From Desulfomonile tiedjei DSM 6799 (GTDB taxonomy: Bacteria > Desulfobacterota > Desulfomonilia > Desulfomonilales > Desulfomonilaceae), in assembly GCF_000266945.1 (NCBI RefSeq), contig NC_018025.1:4530001-4594000 (forward strand): a DNA stretch of 64,000 bases, given 5' to 3'. Below the pieces are notes generated by a model. That model searched no databases. It was not told the origin of the DNA and saw only the letters and a list, made by a program, of their open reading frames with translations. The translations under genes were made by a program, and so were the position numbers. How positions within the stretch are numbered: the first letter of the stretch is position 1; the number at the start of each line of letters is the position of its first letter. Below, piece by piece: positions 33,369 through 42,029 of this stretch.

Positions 33369-34367
33369 GTGGAGCCAGCCCGAAAAGTTTTCATAAGCGA
33401 TTGCGAAGGTCCCATTACCAAAAACGACAATGCGGCCGAACTCTCTGATGCCTTCATTCCCAAAGGAGACCGGTTTTTCAGCAAAATCAGTTTGTACGAC
33501 GATTATCTCGCGGAGATCGTGCACCGGCCGAACTATAAAGCGGGAGACACTCTCAGACTCATACTGCCGTTCTTCAAGGCTTTCGGCCTCGATAATCGCA
33601 GCATGGTGAAGTTTTCCCGAAGAAATATCCAGATCATTCCTCAAGCCGACGACATGCTCCGGGACATTTCTGAAAGGCTGCCCTCTTACATTATCAGTAC
33701 CAGCTATTCGCAATATATTGTGGCAGTATGTGAAGTGCTGGGATTTCCGTTTCAAAACACCTATTCTACTGCAGTAAATCTCGATGATTATTCCATCACG
33801 GAAGGGGAAAAAAAGATCCTGAAAGATCTTCACGCGCGAATCCTTGCCCTTCCGGATTTCGTGATTCCAAAGGGAGCGCTTTCCCTTGCAGATTTTACCG
33901 ATGAAGGTCAGCAAACCCTTGCAGAACTGGATGAAATCTTCTGGAGCATTTTGCCCGAGATGAAAGTTTACCGGCTCATAGATGAGGTTTGCCCGATTGG
34001 AGGCAGAGAAAAAGCGGCTGCAGTACGGAAAATTGTTGAATTAGAAGAAACCGACTTAGACCACGTCTTTTATGTAGGTGACAGCATCACCGATATCGAC
34101 GCGTTTCGCACGGTCAGAGATGCAGGAGGATTCGCGCTTTCTTTCAATGGCAACGACTGGGCGGTTCGAGAAGCGACGTTTGCTGTGACTGCTCAGACTG
34201 CCCTGCCCATCGGGTGGCTCGCATCGGCATTCGCTAATCTTGGCATGGAAGGGCTGAGGGACCTCACCATGAGCCGAGTTACTCCTGAGAACAGGGAATC
34301 CATAACAGAGCTGAGTTGCAGGGTGAGAAAAACGGTGCGTACAGAGAAGATAGGCAGCCTTGGCTAG
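33369..34367 (+). CDS. HAD-superfamily phosphatase of the EhaR-like group
   Basis: 332 residues from a GTG with GGAGGA seven bases upstream. N-terminal 'VFISDCEGPITKNDNAAEL' is the nucleophile motif, with Asp followed two positions on by Glu instead of the usual Asp; 'DCEGP' is typical of archaeal-type EhaR-like HAD proteins. Motif II is 'IISTSYSQY', and motif IV 'VFYVGDSITDIDAF' is intact. A helical cap lies between. A phosphomonoester substrate is likely; its coupling with the PfkB gene suggests a sugar-phosphate or nucleotide. It converges on the gene at 34377. Confidence 0.75.
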   Translation: MEPARKVFISDCEGPITKNDNAAELSDAFIPKGDRFFSKISLYDDYLAEIVHRPNYKAGDTLRLILPFFKAFGLDNRSMVKFSRRNIQIIPQADDMLRDISERLPSYIISTSYSQYIVAVCEVLGFPFQNTYSTAVNLDDYSITEGEKKILKDLHARILALPDFVIPKGALSLADFTDEGQQTLAELDEIFWSILPEMKVYRLIDEVCPIGGREKAAAVRKIVELEETDLDHVFYVGDSITDIDAFRTVRDAGGFALSFNGNDWAVREATFAVTAQTALPIGWLASAFANLGMEGLRDLTMSRVTPENRESITELSCRVRKTVRTEKIGSLG

Positions 34368-34376
34368 AGAGAGACT

Positions 34377-35624
34377 TCAAAGCACGTACGGTATGAACAT
34401 CCAGGTGCGTTTCCGGTATTCCTCGTACTCCGGATAATGAGCCTGCAACAGTTGCTCTTCCTTAAATCCTTTGATCAGGTAGAGCAACGCACAACCGAAC
34501 CAAAACGGCGCAGCATAGATGCTCCCGAACGCGAGCACGTATCCGCCCAAAGCTGTCACCACTGCAGTGTACATGGGATGCCGTACTCTCTTGTAAATCC
34601 CCGTGGTAATCAGTTTCCCGCTTCTTCGAGGAGCAGCAAAGACACGAAAATTCCTTCCCAACGCCTGATAGCTGAGAATCCCGATTCCCAATCCCAGTAA
34701 GCCGATAATACCGCCCGCAATCTGCAGGGCCACTATGGCATGTGAAGACGAGGGCGTGCTGTACAAAGGAGCAACAATGAGAGTCAGTACCGCGAAGGTG
34801 ATATATCCGATAGATATTCCGCGGAAATCTTTCCCCCGCATGTTTGCTTCACGTTTCGACCTGGTCAGACTGAAAGGACCCTCTGCCTTGCGGCCTCGTT
34901 CGATAAGCGCCAGGTAGAGTATTCCCCAGTTCAGATTGTACACTGTCGTGAATCCCATACGACGCAGCATGATAGTGAAAGGCGGAGATCGATGACCGGA
35001 CAAGCACGTCACGAGAACCGGCCGGTCTTTCGGTCGTGATGCGGCAGCTTCCATCAATCCCGCTCCCCAGGGATAATTCTCTGCGCATTGAATGCGATTC
35101 CATTTGAATTCCGGCTTGGTGCGTATGTCTACGACCCAGGTATCACTCGGGAGTGTGTTCAACCGCCAAGGAGGTAACGGCTTTGAGCCTGCAGCCATTG
35201 TCAGCAACTCGCCTCCCAGGACAAGACCGAGCAATAACAAGAACGTGTTTGAGTTCCCCGTGAGCCCATTATTGGCCAACTCTGCTCGGAGTCGTGCCAT
35301 CATAAAACCGGTCTGCACCACATATACTACCAGGAGCACGATCCATACACACAGTCCCGGCAAACTTCCGGTATGTATGCACAACCCGAGGAGCCCAACA
35401 AGCAGCGCTGTCGTGAGCGGATGGAGAAGTTGCCCGCCGTGAACCTGTGCAAAAATGTGAGCATTGCGCGATAGAGACGGTATAAAGATGAAATATGAGG
35501 CGAGACCGATGACTGAAAAGAAAAAGAGGAATCCTGCAGGAATCAAAAACAGGAGAGATAGGATGAGTTGCCCCATTCCGGGGTCTTCAGAAAATCCGGT
35601 TGTCAGCCCGATGGTCAGGACCAC
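34377..35624 (-). CDS. Membrane protein: rhodanese domain fused to an ICMT/PEMT-like methyltransferase
   Basis: 415 residues from a GTG at 35624. Several N-terminal helices (about 20-145), then a rhodanese-like domain (about 155-235) with an active-site cysteine at 207 in 'LVTCLSGHRS'. Then further helices and a C-terminal isoprenylcysteine carboxyl methyltransferase/phospholipid methyltransferase-like domain (about 325-415): 'TTGIYKRVRHPMYTAVV', 'KEEQLLQAHYPEYEEYRKRT'. The fusion could link sulfur transfer with methylation in the membrane. The start is doubtful: the frame stays open about 100 bases further upstream and encodes a hydrophobic 'ILTIVSYAAAAAVVLTIG' that the GTG start cuts in two, yet no standard start codon is found there. 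Confidence 0.72.
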   Translation of the reverse strand: MVLTIGLTTGFSEDPGMGQLILSLLFLIPAGFLFFFSVIGLASYFIFIPSLSRNAHIFAQVHGGQLLHPLTTALLVGLLGLCIHTGSLPGLCVWIVLLVVYVVQTGFMMARLRAELANNGLTGNSNTFLLLLGLVLGGELLTMAAGSKPLPPWRLNTLPSDTWVVDIRTKPEFKWNRIQCAENYPWGAGLMEAAASRPKDRPVLVTCLSGHRSPPFTIMLRRMGFTTVYNLNWGILYLALIERGRKAEGPFSLTRSKREANMRGKDFRGISIGYITFAVLTLIVAPLYSTPSSSHAIVALQIAGGIIGLLGLGIGILSYQALGRNFRVFAAPRRSGKLITTGIYKRVRHPMYTAVVTALGGYVLAFGSIYAAPFWFGCALLYLIKGFKEEQLLQAHYPEYEEYRKRTWMFIPYVL

Positions 35625-35815
35625 AGCCGCTGCCGCAGCGTACGATACTATCGTAAGAATACGGCTGTCAGCTATTCGGTCCTGCCATCGGATAGAGTTG
35701 AGAGATGACGCAGAAATTGAGCCCGTCCTCCACTACCATTCTGAAGAACAACGGATACCGCGAATACGGTCGTTTTTCAACAATGACTCAAAAGAGCAAC
35801 GGACCAATCAACAGA

Positions 35816-36016
35816 TTATCTGGATTTCATCCGTCTCAATTTTTTCAAGAGTCTTTTGCGAGCGGCCATAGCTTTTCTCTTGCGCTTTACACTCGGTTTT
35901 TCATAGGCACGTCGCTTTTTTGTCTCGGTAAGAACTCCTGATTTTTGCACCTGTTTCTTAAAACGTCGCAATGCATTTTCAAACGGTTCGTCTTCTTTTA
36001 CATAAACTCCCGGCAT
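35816..36016 (-). CDS. rpsU: 30S ribosomal protein bS21
   Basis: 66 residues, starting [20 protein letters not shown] and ending in a long basic helix '[23 protein letters not shown]', the full bS21 pattern. It binds the small subunit near the anti-Shine-Dalgarno region and helps initiation. AAGGAGA lies nine bases upstream of the ATG. In many bacteria rpsU precedes dnaG or a GatB/YqeY gene; here it stands alone. Confidence 0.97.
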   Translation of the reverse strand: MPGVYVKEDEPFENALRRFKKQVQKSGVLTETKKRRAYEKPSVKRKRKAMAARKRLLKKLRRMKSR

Positions 36017-36456
36017 ACAGATGAATCTCCTTTCGCGTACTTCTTTTTATAGAAATGGATCGGAGTACCTCGGCGCTGCCCATGATTTTTGGTTTCATGC
36101 GCGGAGCACCCGTAAGTACCCCAAAACTTGTCTACGATTTGTATTTATGTGTTTTTCGGAATTTTTCCGCACCTCACCCTTGGGTGAAATGGGAACACAA
36201 AGACCGGATTTTAACGATAGGAGGTATCAAATCCCTTCTACTGGACGTCTCGGACATGTCAGTCGCTAGATGAAACGCCCATCAGAATAAAGGGAGGATG
36301 GTCCGAGTCAAACTTACCCGGCTCCAACCCATCAAATAAATATACGTGACCAACAGGAATTCGTCAAGAAATTCTGAGACAAAAAACGATCGGAAGAAAA
36401 AATAAAAAAGAATTGTTCCGTGTCACCAAGCAGTAGGAAAGGAATACCATTTCGCA

Positions 36457-36595
36457 ATTATGCATATAAGATGGCGCAGGCTGAGGTGTTCTGAGCGGAG
36501 TGATTAGACGGCTTTGCGTCGTCCGGAGCGAAGGATACCTCCAGCCTGCCAGATTATAAAAAGAAAAGCGAATCGGTATAAGGACTGGAAATCAA
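36457..36595 (-). repeat. Family-5 repeat, copy 2 (inverted relative to copy 1)
   Basis: The reverse complement matches 7158-7300 with only scattered differences, including TCCTTCGCTCCGGACGACGC and TCTAATCACTCCGCTCAGAA. The 440 bases between rpsU and this repeat hold the rpsU promoter region and no gene. Confidence 0.75.
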
Positions 36596-36636
36596 GCTAC
36601 AGGAATACCCCGGGTGAATGCAGTTCCGGAAAACAA

Positions 36637-37278
36637 TTATACGCCTCGTGTTTCATGGGGCCAAATGTACTTATGTATCTGTAGTTGAAACCTCACTGGC
36701 AGTTTGTCTTCCAGCAACCACGCGACCACATTACGGCTGGGAATTTCCCCGAAAACCGTTGAAATGAGCACTTTCACCTTTTTATTTCCGAAATTTTCCC
36801 GAATGATGCCTCTGGCCCATTCATAATCATGTCTGTCCGAGATAACGAACTTCACCTCGTCCGTAGGTTTTAATTTCCAGATATTTTCCCATCTGGTGTT
36901 GTGGCTTTCTCCGCTGGAAGGACATTTTATGTCCATGATTGTGACTACTTTTTCGGGCAGCACCGAGATATCTTGAGTTCCATTCGTCTCCACGAGCACC
37001 TGATGACCGCGTTCGATAAGTGCATTCGCTAATATCGGGGTCTCTTGCTGCAGTAACGGCTCGCCTCCGGTGATCTCGACCAGATTGGTGCCGTAATTTT
37101 GGATACGCTCCAAAATTGACTCGAGGGACATATTTTCACCTGCTGTTTGCGCGTAACTGGTGTCGCAATATCGGCATCGCAAATTACACCCTGCGAGTCT
37201 CACGAAAGCGCAGGGATATCCCACAAAGGAAGACTCTCCTTGTATGCTCCTGAACAGCTCGGAAACGTTTAAGATCAT
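36637..37278 (-). CDS. queE: 7-carboxy-7-deazaguanine synthase
   Basis: 213 residues, a radical-SAM enzyme of queuosine/7-deazaguanine synthesis converting 6-carboxytetrahydropterin to 7-carboxy-7-deazaguanine. N-terminal 'SELFRSIQGESSFVGYPCAFVRLAGCNLRCRYCDT' has the CxxxCxxC cluster motif at about 31-38, and 'ITGGEPLLQQ' is the GGE motif. The length and the 'SIQGE' start are typical of QueE. queC, queD and queF are not adjacent. Confidence 0.93.
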   Translation of the reverse strand: MILNVSELFRSIQGESSFVGYPCAFVRLAGCNLRCRYCDTSYAQTAGENMSLESILERIQNYGTNLVEITGGEPLLQQETPILANALIERGHQVLVETNGTQDISVLPEKVVTIMDIKCPSSGESHNTRWENIWKLKPTDEVKFVISDRHDYEWARGIIRENFGNKKVKVLISTVFGEIPSRNVVAWLLEDKLPVRFQLQIHKYIWPHETRGV

Positions 37279-37381
37279 GGGTACCCCTTTTCAGGATTGA
37301 AAAACTCGTTCCCAGTGATAAGATATCATGTCTTAATCATTGAGGCCAGCGGGCCCTGTACCGAGATTGTTGGAGGCTACG

Positions 37382-39313
37382 TTGAAGACAGTACTAGTCC
37401 GATTCCTCCCGGACGATGTAACAATCGAAGCTGAAATAGGAAAACTGCTGCTTGACGTTGCTCTGGAGGCGGGTGTTTTCATTCCTGCGGGTTGCGGTGG
37501 ATCGGGGACCTGCGGTCAGTGCAAAGTTCGTGTCGTGAACGGCTCGGTAGATGCGCAAAAGCTCGAAAAAGTCCACGCGGCCGCCCGAGCTGCCGGATAC
37601 GTTTTGGCGTGTCAGTCTCGCATTACGGAAGAAGTCACGATCGATGTCCCGAAAGCGAAACTTGGAAGAAAGGTAATTCCTCGGGATGAAGCCGACCGGA
37701 TGCGCCAGACTGCGACTCCTATGGAATCCCCGATCGTTCCTGAAATCAGGCCGATGACCCTGCGGGTATTCATGGAGCCTCCTTCCCCTTCTATAGACGA
37801 CAACCTCAGCGACTACGAACGACTGACAAGGATACTCAAGGTCGATCACGATCTCCATCCTGTGAAATGCAGCCTGGACGTTTTGAGGGAAATGCCTCAG
37901 CAGTTGAGAAAAGACCAGTGGAAGATCACTGCGTGTTTCAAAATTGACGACTGCGGAGAGGGCTCGGCCGCAGCTCGCACATACTCCTTGAGCAGAATTG
38001 TCCCGGGGCATCTAAAGACTGGACCCATGGCAGTCGCTATCGATATTGGAACCACGTCTCTGTGGGGCGAGTTGATCGACCTGGATTCCGGAAAAGTATT
38101 GGCGAGGTCTTCCCGATACAATCCCCAAATCTCCATGGGAGATGACGTTATCAGCCGAATAGTTTTCGGACTCAAGAAGGACGGTCTTGAAAAGCTTCAA
38201 CAGCACGTTTCAAGAGGACTCAACGAAATTGTAGCGGAACTCGTCGAGAAGAGCGGAACCTCCATTGACGAAATTGACTACATGGTTGCTGCCGGAAACA
38301 CGGTAATGACCCACTTGTTCCTCGGTCTCTTTCCGAAATACCTTCGTGAAGCTCCGTATGTGCCGGCAGCTCAGAATATTGACACAGTCCCTGCTCAGGA
38401 GCTGGGATTAATGCTCAGTCGTCATGCATTTGTGAACGTAATTCCCGGTGTGGCTTCATATGTAGGGGGGGATATTGTCAGCGGAGTCCTGGCAAATGGT
38501 ATGTGGGATTCCGAATTGATGACCCTGTTCATAGATATAGGGACAAATGGAGAAATCGTTGCCGGTAACAAAGATCTCCTCATGACGGCTTCCTGCTCCG
38601 CAGGGCCGGCTTTCGAAGGAGGCGGGCTGGAATACGGCATGCGAGCCGCTCCGGGCGCCATTGAAGGCGTGCTCATAGATCCTGAAACGTACGAACCCAT
38701 GATCAAAACGATTGATGCAAAGCCTGCTGTAGGAATTTGCGGTTCAGGGATCATCAACATTATCTCTCAAATGCTCAAAATAGGAATTCTCAACCAGAAC
38801 GGGAAATATGCCGATAATCTGGACACTCCGAGAATTCGGGTAGGAAGAAGCGGAAGAGAATATGTTGTCTGCCGTGCCGCTGAAAGCGGACTTGAAGAAG
38901 ACATCATCCTCACTGAAGTGGATCTCGATAACATACTCAGGGCAAAAGGCGCGATGTTTTCAGGTTACACCTGCCTCCTTGACAAGATCGGCTTGACGGT
39001 GGACGCTCTGGATCGAGTCATCATTGCGGGGGCTTTCGGCAGTTTCATCAATCTCGATCATGCCATCACCATCGGGCTTTTGCCTGATATTCCCAGAGAA
39101 AAATTCTCATTTATCGGTAATTCATCGTTGAAGGGTGCTCGACTGGCGGCTCTGGACCGGAACCTTTTCGCGAAATCCCGGGAGATTGCCAGAGCAATGA
39201 CGAATGTCGAGCTTTCTGAAGATCCTTCATACATGGACAATTTTATGGCTGCACTCTTTCTCCCTCACACGAGAGGCGAATTGTTTCCATCAGTACGCTT
39301 CTACAAAACGTGA
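37382..39313 (+). CDS. RACo-like ASKHA-domain [2Fe-2S] protein, corrinoid activation
   Basis: 643 residues from a TTG at 37382 with GGAGG five bases upstream; a TTG at 37340 is less likely. N-terminal ferredoxin domain with CGGSGTCGQCKVRV and a later C ('LACQSRI') binding [2Fe-2S]. The rest is the DUF4445/ASKHA ATPase-like domain ('AVAIDIGTTSLWGELIDLDSG', 'LMTASCSAGPAFEGGG', 'VIIAGAFGSFINLDHAI'). In characterised relatives this protein reduces Co(II) of a corrinoid protein to Co(I), using ATP. The partner would be a corrinoid Fe-S protein or O-demethylase, neither of which is in the window. Confidence 0.9.
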   Translation: MKTVLVRFLPDDVTIEAEIGKLLLDVALEAGVFIPAGCGGSGTCGQCKVRVVNGSVDAQKLEKVHAAARAAGYVLACQSRITEEVTIDVPKAKLGRKVIPRDEADRMRQTATPMESPIVPEIRPMTLRVFMEPPSPSIDDNLSDYERLTRILKVDHDLHPVKCSLDVLREMPQQLRKDQWKITACFKIDDCGEGSAAARTYSLSRIVPGHLKTGPMAVAIDIGTTSLWGELIDLDSGKVLARSSRYNPQISMGDDVISRIVFGLKKDGLEKLQQHVSRGLNEIVAELVEKSGTSIDEIDYMVAAGNTVMTHLFLGLFPKYLREAPYVPAAQNIDTVPAQELGLMLSRHAFVNVIPGVASYVGGDIVSGVLANGMWDSELMTLFIDIGTNGEIVAGNKDLLMTASCSAGPAFEGGGLEYGMRAAPGAIEGVLIDPETYEPMIKTIDAKPAVGICGSGIINIISQMLKIGILNQNGKYADNLDTPRIRVGRSGREYVVCRAAESGLEEDIILTEVDLDNILRAKGAMFSGYTCLLDKIGLTVDALDRVIIAGAFGSFINLDHAITIGLLPDIPREKFSFIGNSSLKGARLAALDRNLFAKSREIARAMTNVELSEDPSYMDNFMAALFLPHTRGELFPSVRFYKT

Positions 39314-39369
39314 GCTCCATCCTTCCCCGCGGAAGAGCCGATATCTATTCGCTTTCAAAGAAGTGAAGC

Positions 39370-39401
39370 TTGAGGGACCTTTTTGTAGAAAGGTTCCTCA
39401 A
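39370..39401 (+). terminator. Hairpin downstream of the RACo-like gene
   Basis: TTGAGGGACCTTT, loop TTGTAG, AAAGGTTCCTCAA: a 13-bp stem with one G-U pair, 56 bases after the stop. It has no T-run, so it ends transcription weakly or protects the 3' end. A related string is part of the family-7 end. Confidence 0.5.
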
Positions 39402-39543
39402 ACTCCCATATGCGCTTACTCGTGTTTTTGGAAATCGGCATTCTCAGATTCTGCATTTGCTTCATGGATTACAGTGGTTACACTCATAAGTACGATAGAT
39501 CGTAGAAGTCACCAGATTTGGCGAAAATGTTCTGGAGGTCACC

Positions 39544-39750
39544 ATGGACGAGAGAGACTTGAATGTAAGGAAATTGGCCGAGGAAAATTTCGTAGAAGCT
39601 CCGGCCAATCTTGGAGACTGCGTATGTGACGACGAACGCAAATTACGTATGGCATTGTCAGAGCTGAGATTCCGTCCGGAAATATTCTCAACTGACCATA
39701 TCGGCATAAAAGGCGCTTACTGTGCAACACATGATCGGTGCAAGCATTAA
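39544..39750 (+). CDS. Small hypothetical protein
   Basis: 68 residues from an ATG with a perfect GGAGG seven bases upstream. I do not recognise it. It is acidic at the N-terminus, has C26 and C28 ('GDCVCDD') and two more cysteines at 60 and 66 in 'GIKGAYCATHDRCKH'; the four may bind metal. A strong terminator follows, so this is a free-standing expressed gene. Confidence 0.75.
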   Translation: MDERDLNVRKLAEENFVEAPANLGDCVCDDERKLRMALSELRFRPEIFSTDHIGIKGAYCATHDRCKH

Positions 39751-39770
39751 TCTTCCATAAAAATAACGAC

Positions 39771-39810
39771 ACCAGGAGCTTCTTGACAAAGAAGACTCCT
39801 GGTTTTTTTT
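39771..39810 (+). terminator. Rho-independent terminator
   Basis: ACCAGGAG(ct)TCTT-loop-AGAA(ga)CTCCTGGT followed by TTTTTTT. It ends the gene at 39544. Confidence 0.88.
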
Positions 39811-39824
39811 ATTGGTGAATTGGG

Positions 39825-40030
39825 AAACACGGAGTTTGTTCATCAAAGCGATTATAGCAGATAAGGTGATTTCTGACCTTTTGAACACATTGTGCTTTAA
39901 ATTGAACGGTAGGGGGCGGCGTCTCTGCCGGCCCGAGCCGGTTGATTTGCATTTGAAAAATGTGCCGGCGCGGAGGCACGGCACCTACCAATTGCCGAGA
40001 AGTGCTTTTCGCAATTGGACACTGTTTTAT
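39825..40030. repeat. Family-2 repeat (type with AATTGCG ends)
   Basis: ACGGTAGGGGGCGGCGTCTC, GAGCCGGTTGATTTGC, ATGTGCCGGCGCGGAGGCAC and ACCAATTGCCGAGAAGTGC to TCGCAATTGGACACTG. The last two arms pair with each other. Close relatives are at 42850 and 51838. Confidence 0.7.
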
Positions 40031-40186
40031 ACACTTGCTATAGAACCTTCTCCATACTAGGTGTCGAAATACTGGAATTAAAGCCGGAAGTTGATCACAA
40101 AACAGAAAGGATTCTCACCCGTGACACCATTGCAGAAGAAGTGATGGCGTCTTTGTAGCGATCAGTGAACAAACAAGGACAAGCAC

Positions 40187-40522
40187 ATGAAAGTTCTCAC
40201 CTTTATTTTCGCGAGGCTGATTCAGAAAGGTCGATACGCTCGGGCTTTGGCCCTGCTGCCGCTCCTGTGGAAGACGAGCCTGAGAGAACTGGGCTCCGGA
40301 ATTCTCAGGGTGCTGCAATTCCTGGTTTCGGGAAGAGCCGGACTCAAAGAATTTGCCGCATTGTTTGCAGGAATTCTTTACATATTTCTTCCGACAGATT
40401 TCCTTCCCGATTTTATTCCGGGAGTCGGCTGGTTAGACGATGCTGCAATATTCACGCTTCTGACAGGGTATCTTTACAAAAAAGCGAACGACTTCAGAGA
40501 GAAGCAGAAATCGGCGGCATAG
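40187..40522 (+). CDS. YkvA/DUF1232-family membrane protein
   Basis: 111 residues. The DUF1232 signature 'ALFAGILYIFLPTDFLPDFIPGVGWLDDAAIF' lies at about 60-91, with a hydrophobic helix and the conserved 'PxDxxPDxIPxxGxxDD' pattern. Found across bacteria as a small inner-membrane protein of unknown role. A weak AAGGAC precedes the ATG. It converges on the lipid kinase gene. Confidence 0.88.
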   Translation: MKVLTFIFARLIQKGRYARALALLPLLWKTSLRELGSGILRVLQFLVSGRAGLKEFAALFAGILYIFLPTDFLPDFIPGVGWLDDAAIFTLLTGYLYKKANDFREKQKSAA

Positions 40523-40535
40523 ATTCCGGCTGAAA

Positions 40536-41408
40536 TCAGCCGGAGGTGATCAACGGCACTACTGATGGTTCCAGTCGAACAGTAACGGGCGTGGTTCCAT
40601 AATGATCCCCATCAGCTTCCACGGGAACGCAATTATCCGATTCGATGCGCACGCTTCGCGCCCTGAACCGCATAATGTCTGTATGATAGGAAGATGTTCG
40701 TGTTAAGCCGGCAAGGGCATAGGAGACAATACGGCTCACAGATCCTTCCCGAAAGACGCACACGTGAAAACAGCCTGAATTGAGGCGTGCGTCCTCTGCA
40801 AAGACCAGGAATCCACCATAAAGTCTTACTTTCAGGAGCATTACCGTTGCTCCGGTTACCTCAGTGTGTTCGTCAAGGATTACCTTCAGCCGCACGGGTT
40901 TGTGGTACGCAATCGTCTTTACAATAGGAATGACGTACCCGATGTATCCCAAGCCTCCATTGCGGTGTCTCTTCACTTCTTCGGTGACTGCTGCATCGAA
41001 ACCTGCAGTCAAGAGCATCAGAAATCGTCGATCTCCTGCCAACCCCAGATCTGCCTTTAAAATTTTGCCTTTTTCCAGAGCATTGGCCAGCAATTCCATC
41101 TCCGATGGAAGCCCAAGGGACAGAGCAAGCTGATTGGCGGTCCCGACAGGGAAATGAAACAAGGGAACACGTGAAGGATCCGGAATCCCGTTCAGCACTT
41201 CGTTTACCGTACCATCTCCCCCTGCTATGACTAGTCTATCCAGAGAAGAATCGATAGTACGAGCACGTTCCGCTGCGCTTCCTGCTCCAGAAGTCAGAAA
41301 GATTTCTGTCCGGTGGCCTCTGCGTTCCAGTACCTGCGCAAATTCTTCAATGCGTGAAATCGCTTTCCCCGTTCCAGCTATGGGATTTCCAATAATGAGT
41401 ACTCTCAT
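40536..41408 (-). CDS. Diacylglycerol-kinase-family lipid kinase (YegS/DgkB type)
   Basis: 290 residues. 'VLIIGNPIAGTGKA' opens the protein, 'LVIAGGDGTVNEVLNGI' at about 59-75 is the nucleotide-binding GGDGT motif, and 'FPVGTANQLALSLGLP' at about 85-100 follows; these place it in the DAGK_cat family. Lipid substrates such as diacylglycerol or phosphatidylglycerol are typical, at the inner membrane. There is no neighbour that narrows the substrate. Confidence 0.9.
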   Translation of the reverse strand: MRVLIIGNPIAGTGKAISRIEEFAQVLERRGHRTEIFLTSGAGSAAERARTIDSSLDRLVIAGGDGTVNEVLNGIPDPSRVPLFHFPVGTANQLALSLGLPSEMELLANALEKGKILKADLGLAGDRRFLMLLTAGFDAAVTEEVKRHRNGGLGYIGYVIPIVKTIAYHKPVRLKVILDEHTEVTGATVMLLKVRLYGGFLVFAEDARLNSGCFHVCVFREGSVSRIVSYALAGLTRTSSYHTDIMRFRARSVRIESDNCVPVEADGDHYGTTPVTVRLEPSVVPLITSG

Positions 41409-41494
41409 GCGAACGGTTTCACTCTGCGATGAATTTCGGTTGCGGCTTGCATGACTGGGCAGCCCGCACTTAGATCAATCAAAATCTTCGCTAG

Positions 41495-42001
41495 TCAACC
41501 AGATTTGATCAGCTTATCGAATTTCCCCTTTTCCATAAGCAAATACGAACCTGTAGCACTGGTACATACGTTTCCATCCTGAACGATCTCTGCTTCGAGG
41601 AAAACTCGGCTGCCATTGCGGGACGCGATCCTGCATCGTGCTTCAATATCCTGATCGACATATACCGGTCTGAGGAACTTCACCTGAAGATCGATAGTTA
41701 CTCCTACCTGTTGCATGAAGTGGATCGTGGCCCATCCCATGATTTCGTCAAAAATGCCGCTTTGTATGCCGCCGTGGAGAATATTTCCAAAACCCCGGAA
41801 TTTGGATGATGCATGCCAGTTGAGAACAACTTCACGCGGCTCGGTTTCTGACTCGAAAAAATCCAGTTTAAGCCCGATGGGATTGTTCAGTCCGCAAAAA
41901 AAGCATTCACCTGTTCTATATGGATTCGGAATCGGTTTCATTCGTACTCCTGGTATTGGGATGATTTCTCTTGTCCGAAGTACATTTACAACGGAAGACA
42001 T
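41495..42001 (-). CDS. PaaI/4HBT-type hotdog thioesterase
   Basis: 168 residues from the ATG at 42001 (a TTG three codons upstream is possible). 'ECFFCGLNNPIGLKLDFFE' near 32-50 is the header typical of the PaaI-like group, and 'SSKFRGFGNILHGGIQSGIFDEIMGWA' carries the HGG active-site motif at the start of the long helix. It would hydrolyse an acyl-CoA. Next to the MBL hydrolase, with only 28 bases between, so both may work on thioesters. Confidence 0.88.
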   Translation of the reverse strand: MSSVVNVLRTREIIPIPGVRMKPIPNPYRTGECFFCGLNNPIGLKLDFFESETEPREVVLNWHASSKFRGFGNILHGGIQSGIFDEIMGWATIHFMQQVGVTIDLQVKFLRPVYVDQDIEARCRIASRNGSRVFLEAEIVQDGNVCTSATGSYLLMEKGKFDKLIKSG

Positions 42002-42029
42002 GCTTGTCAATTCCTGTCGGCAGCTCGGT

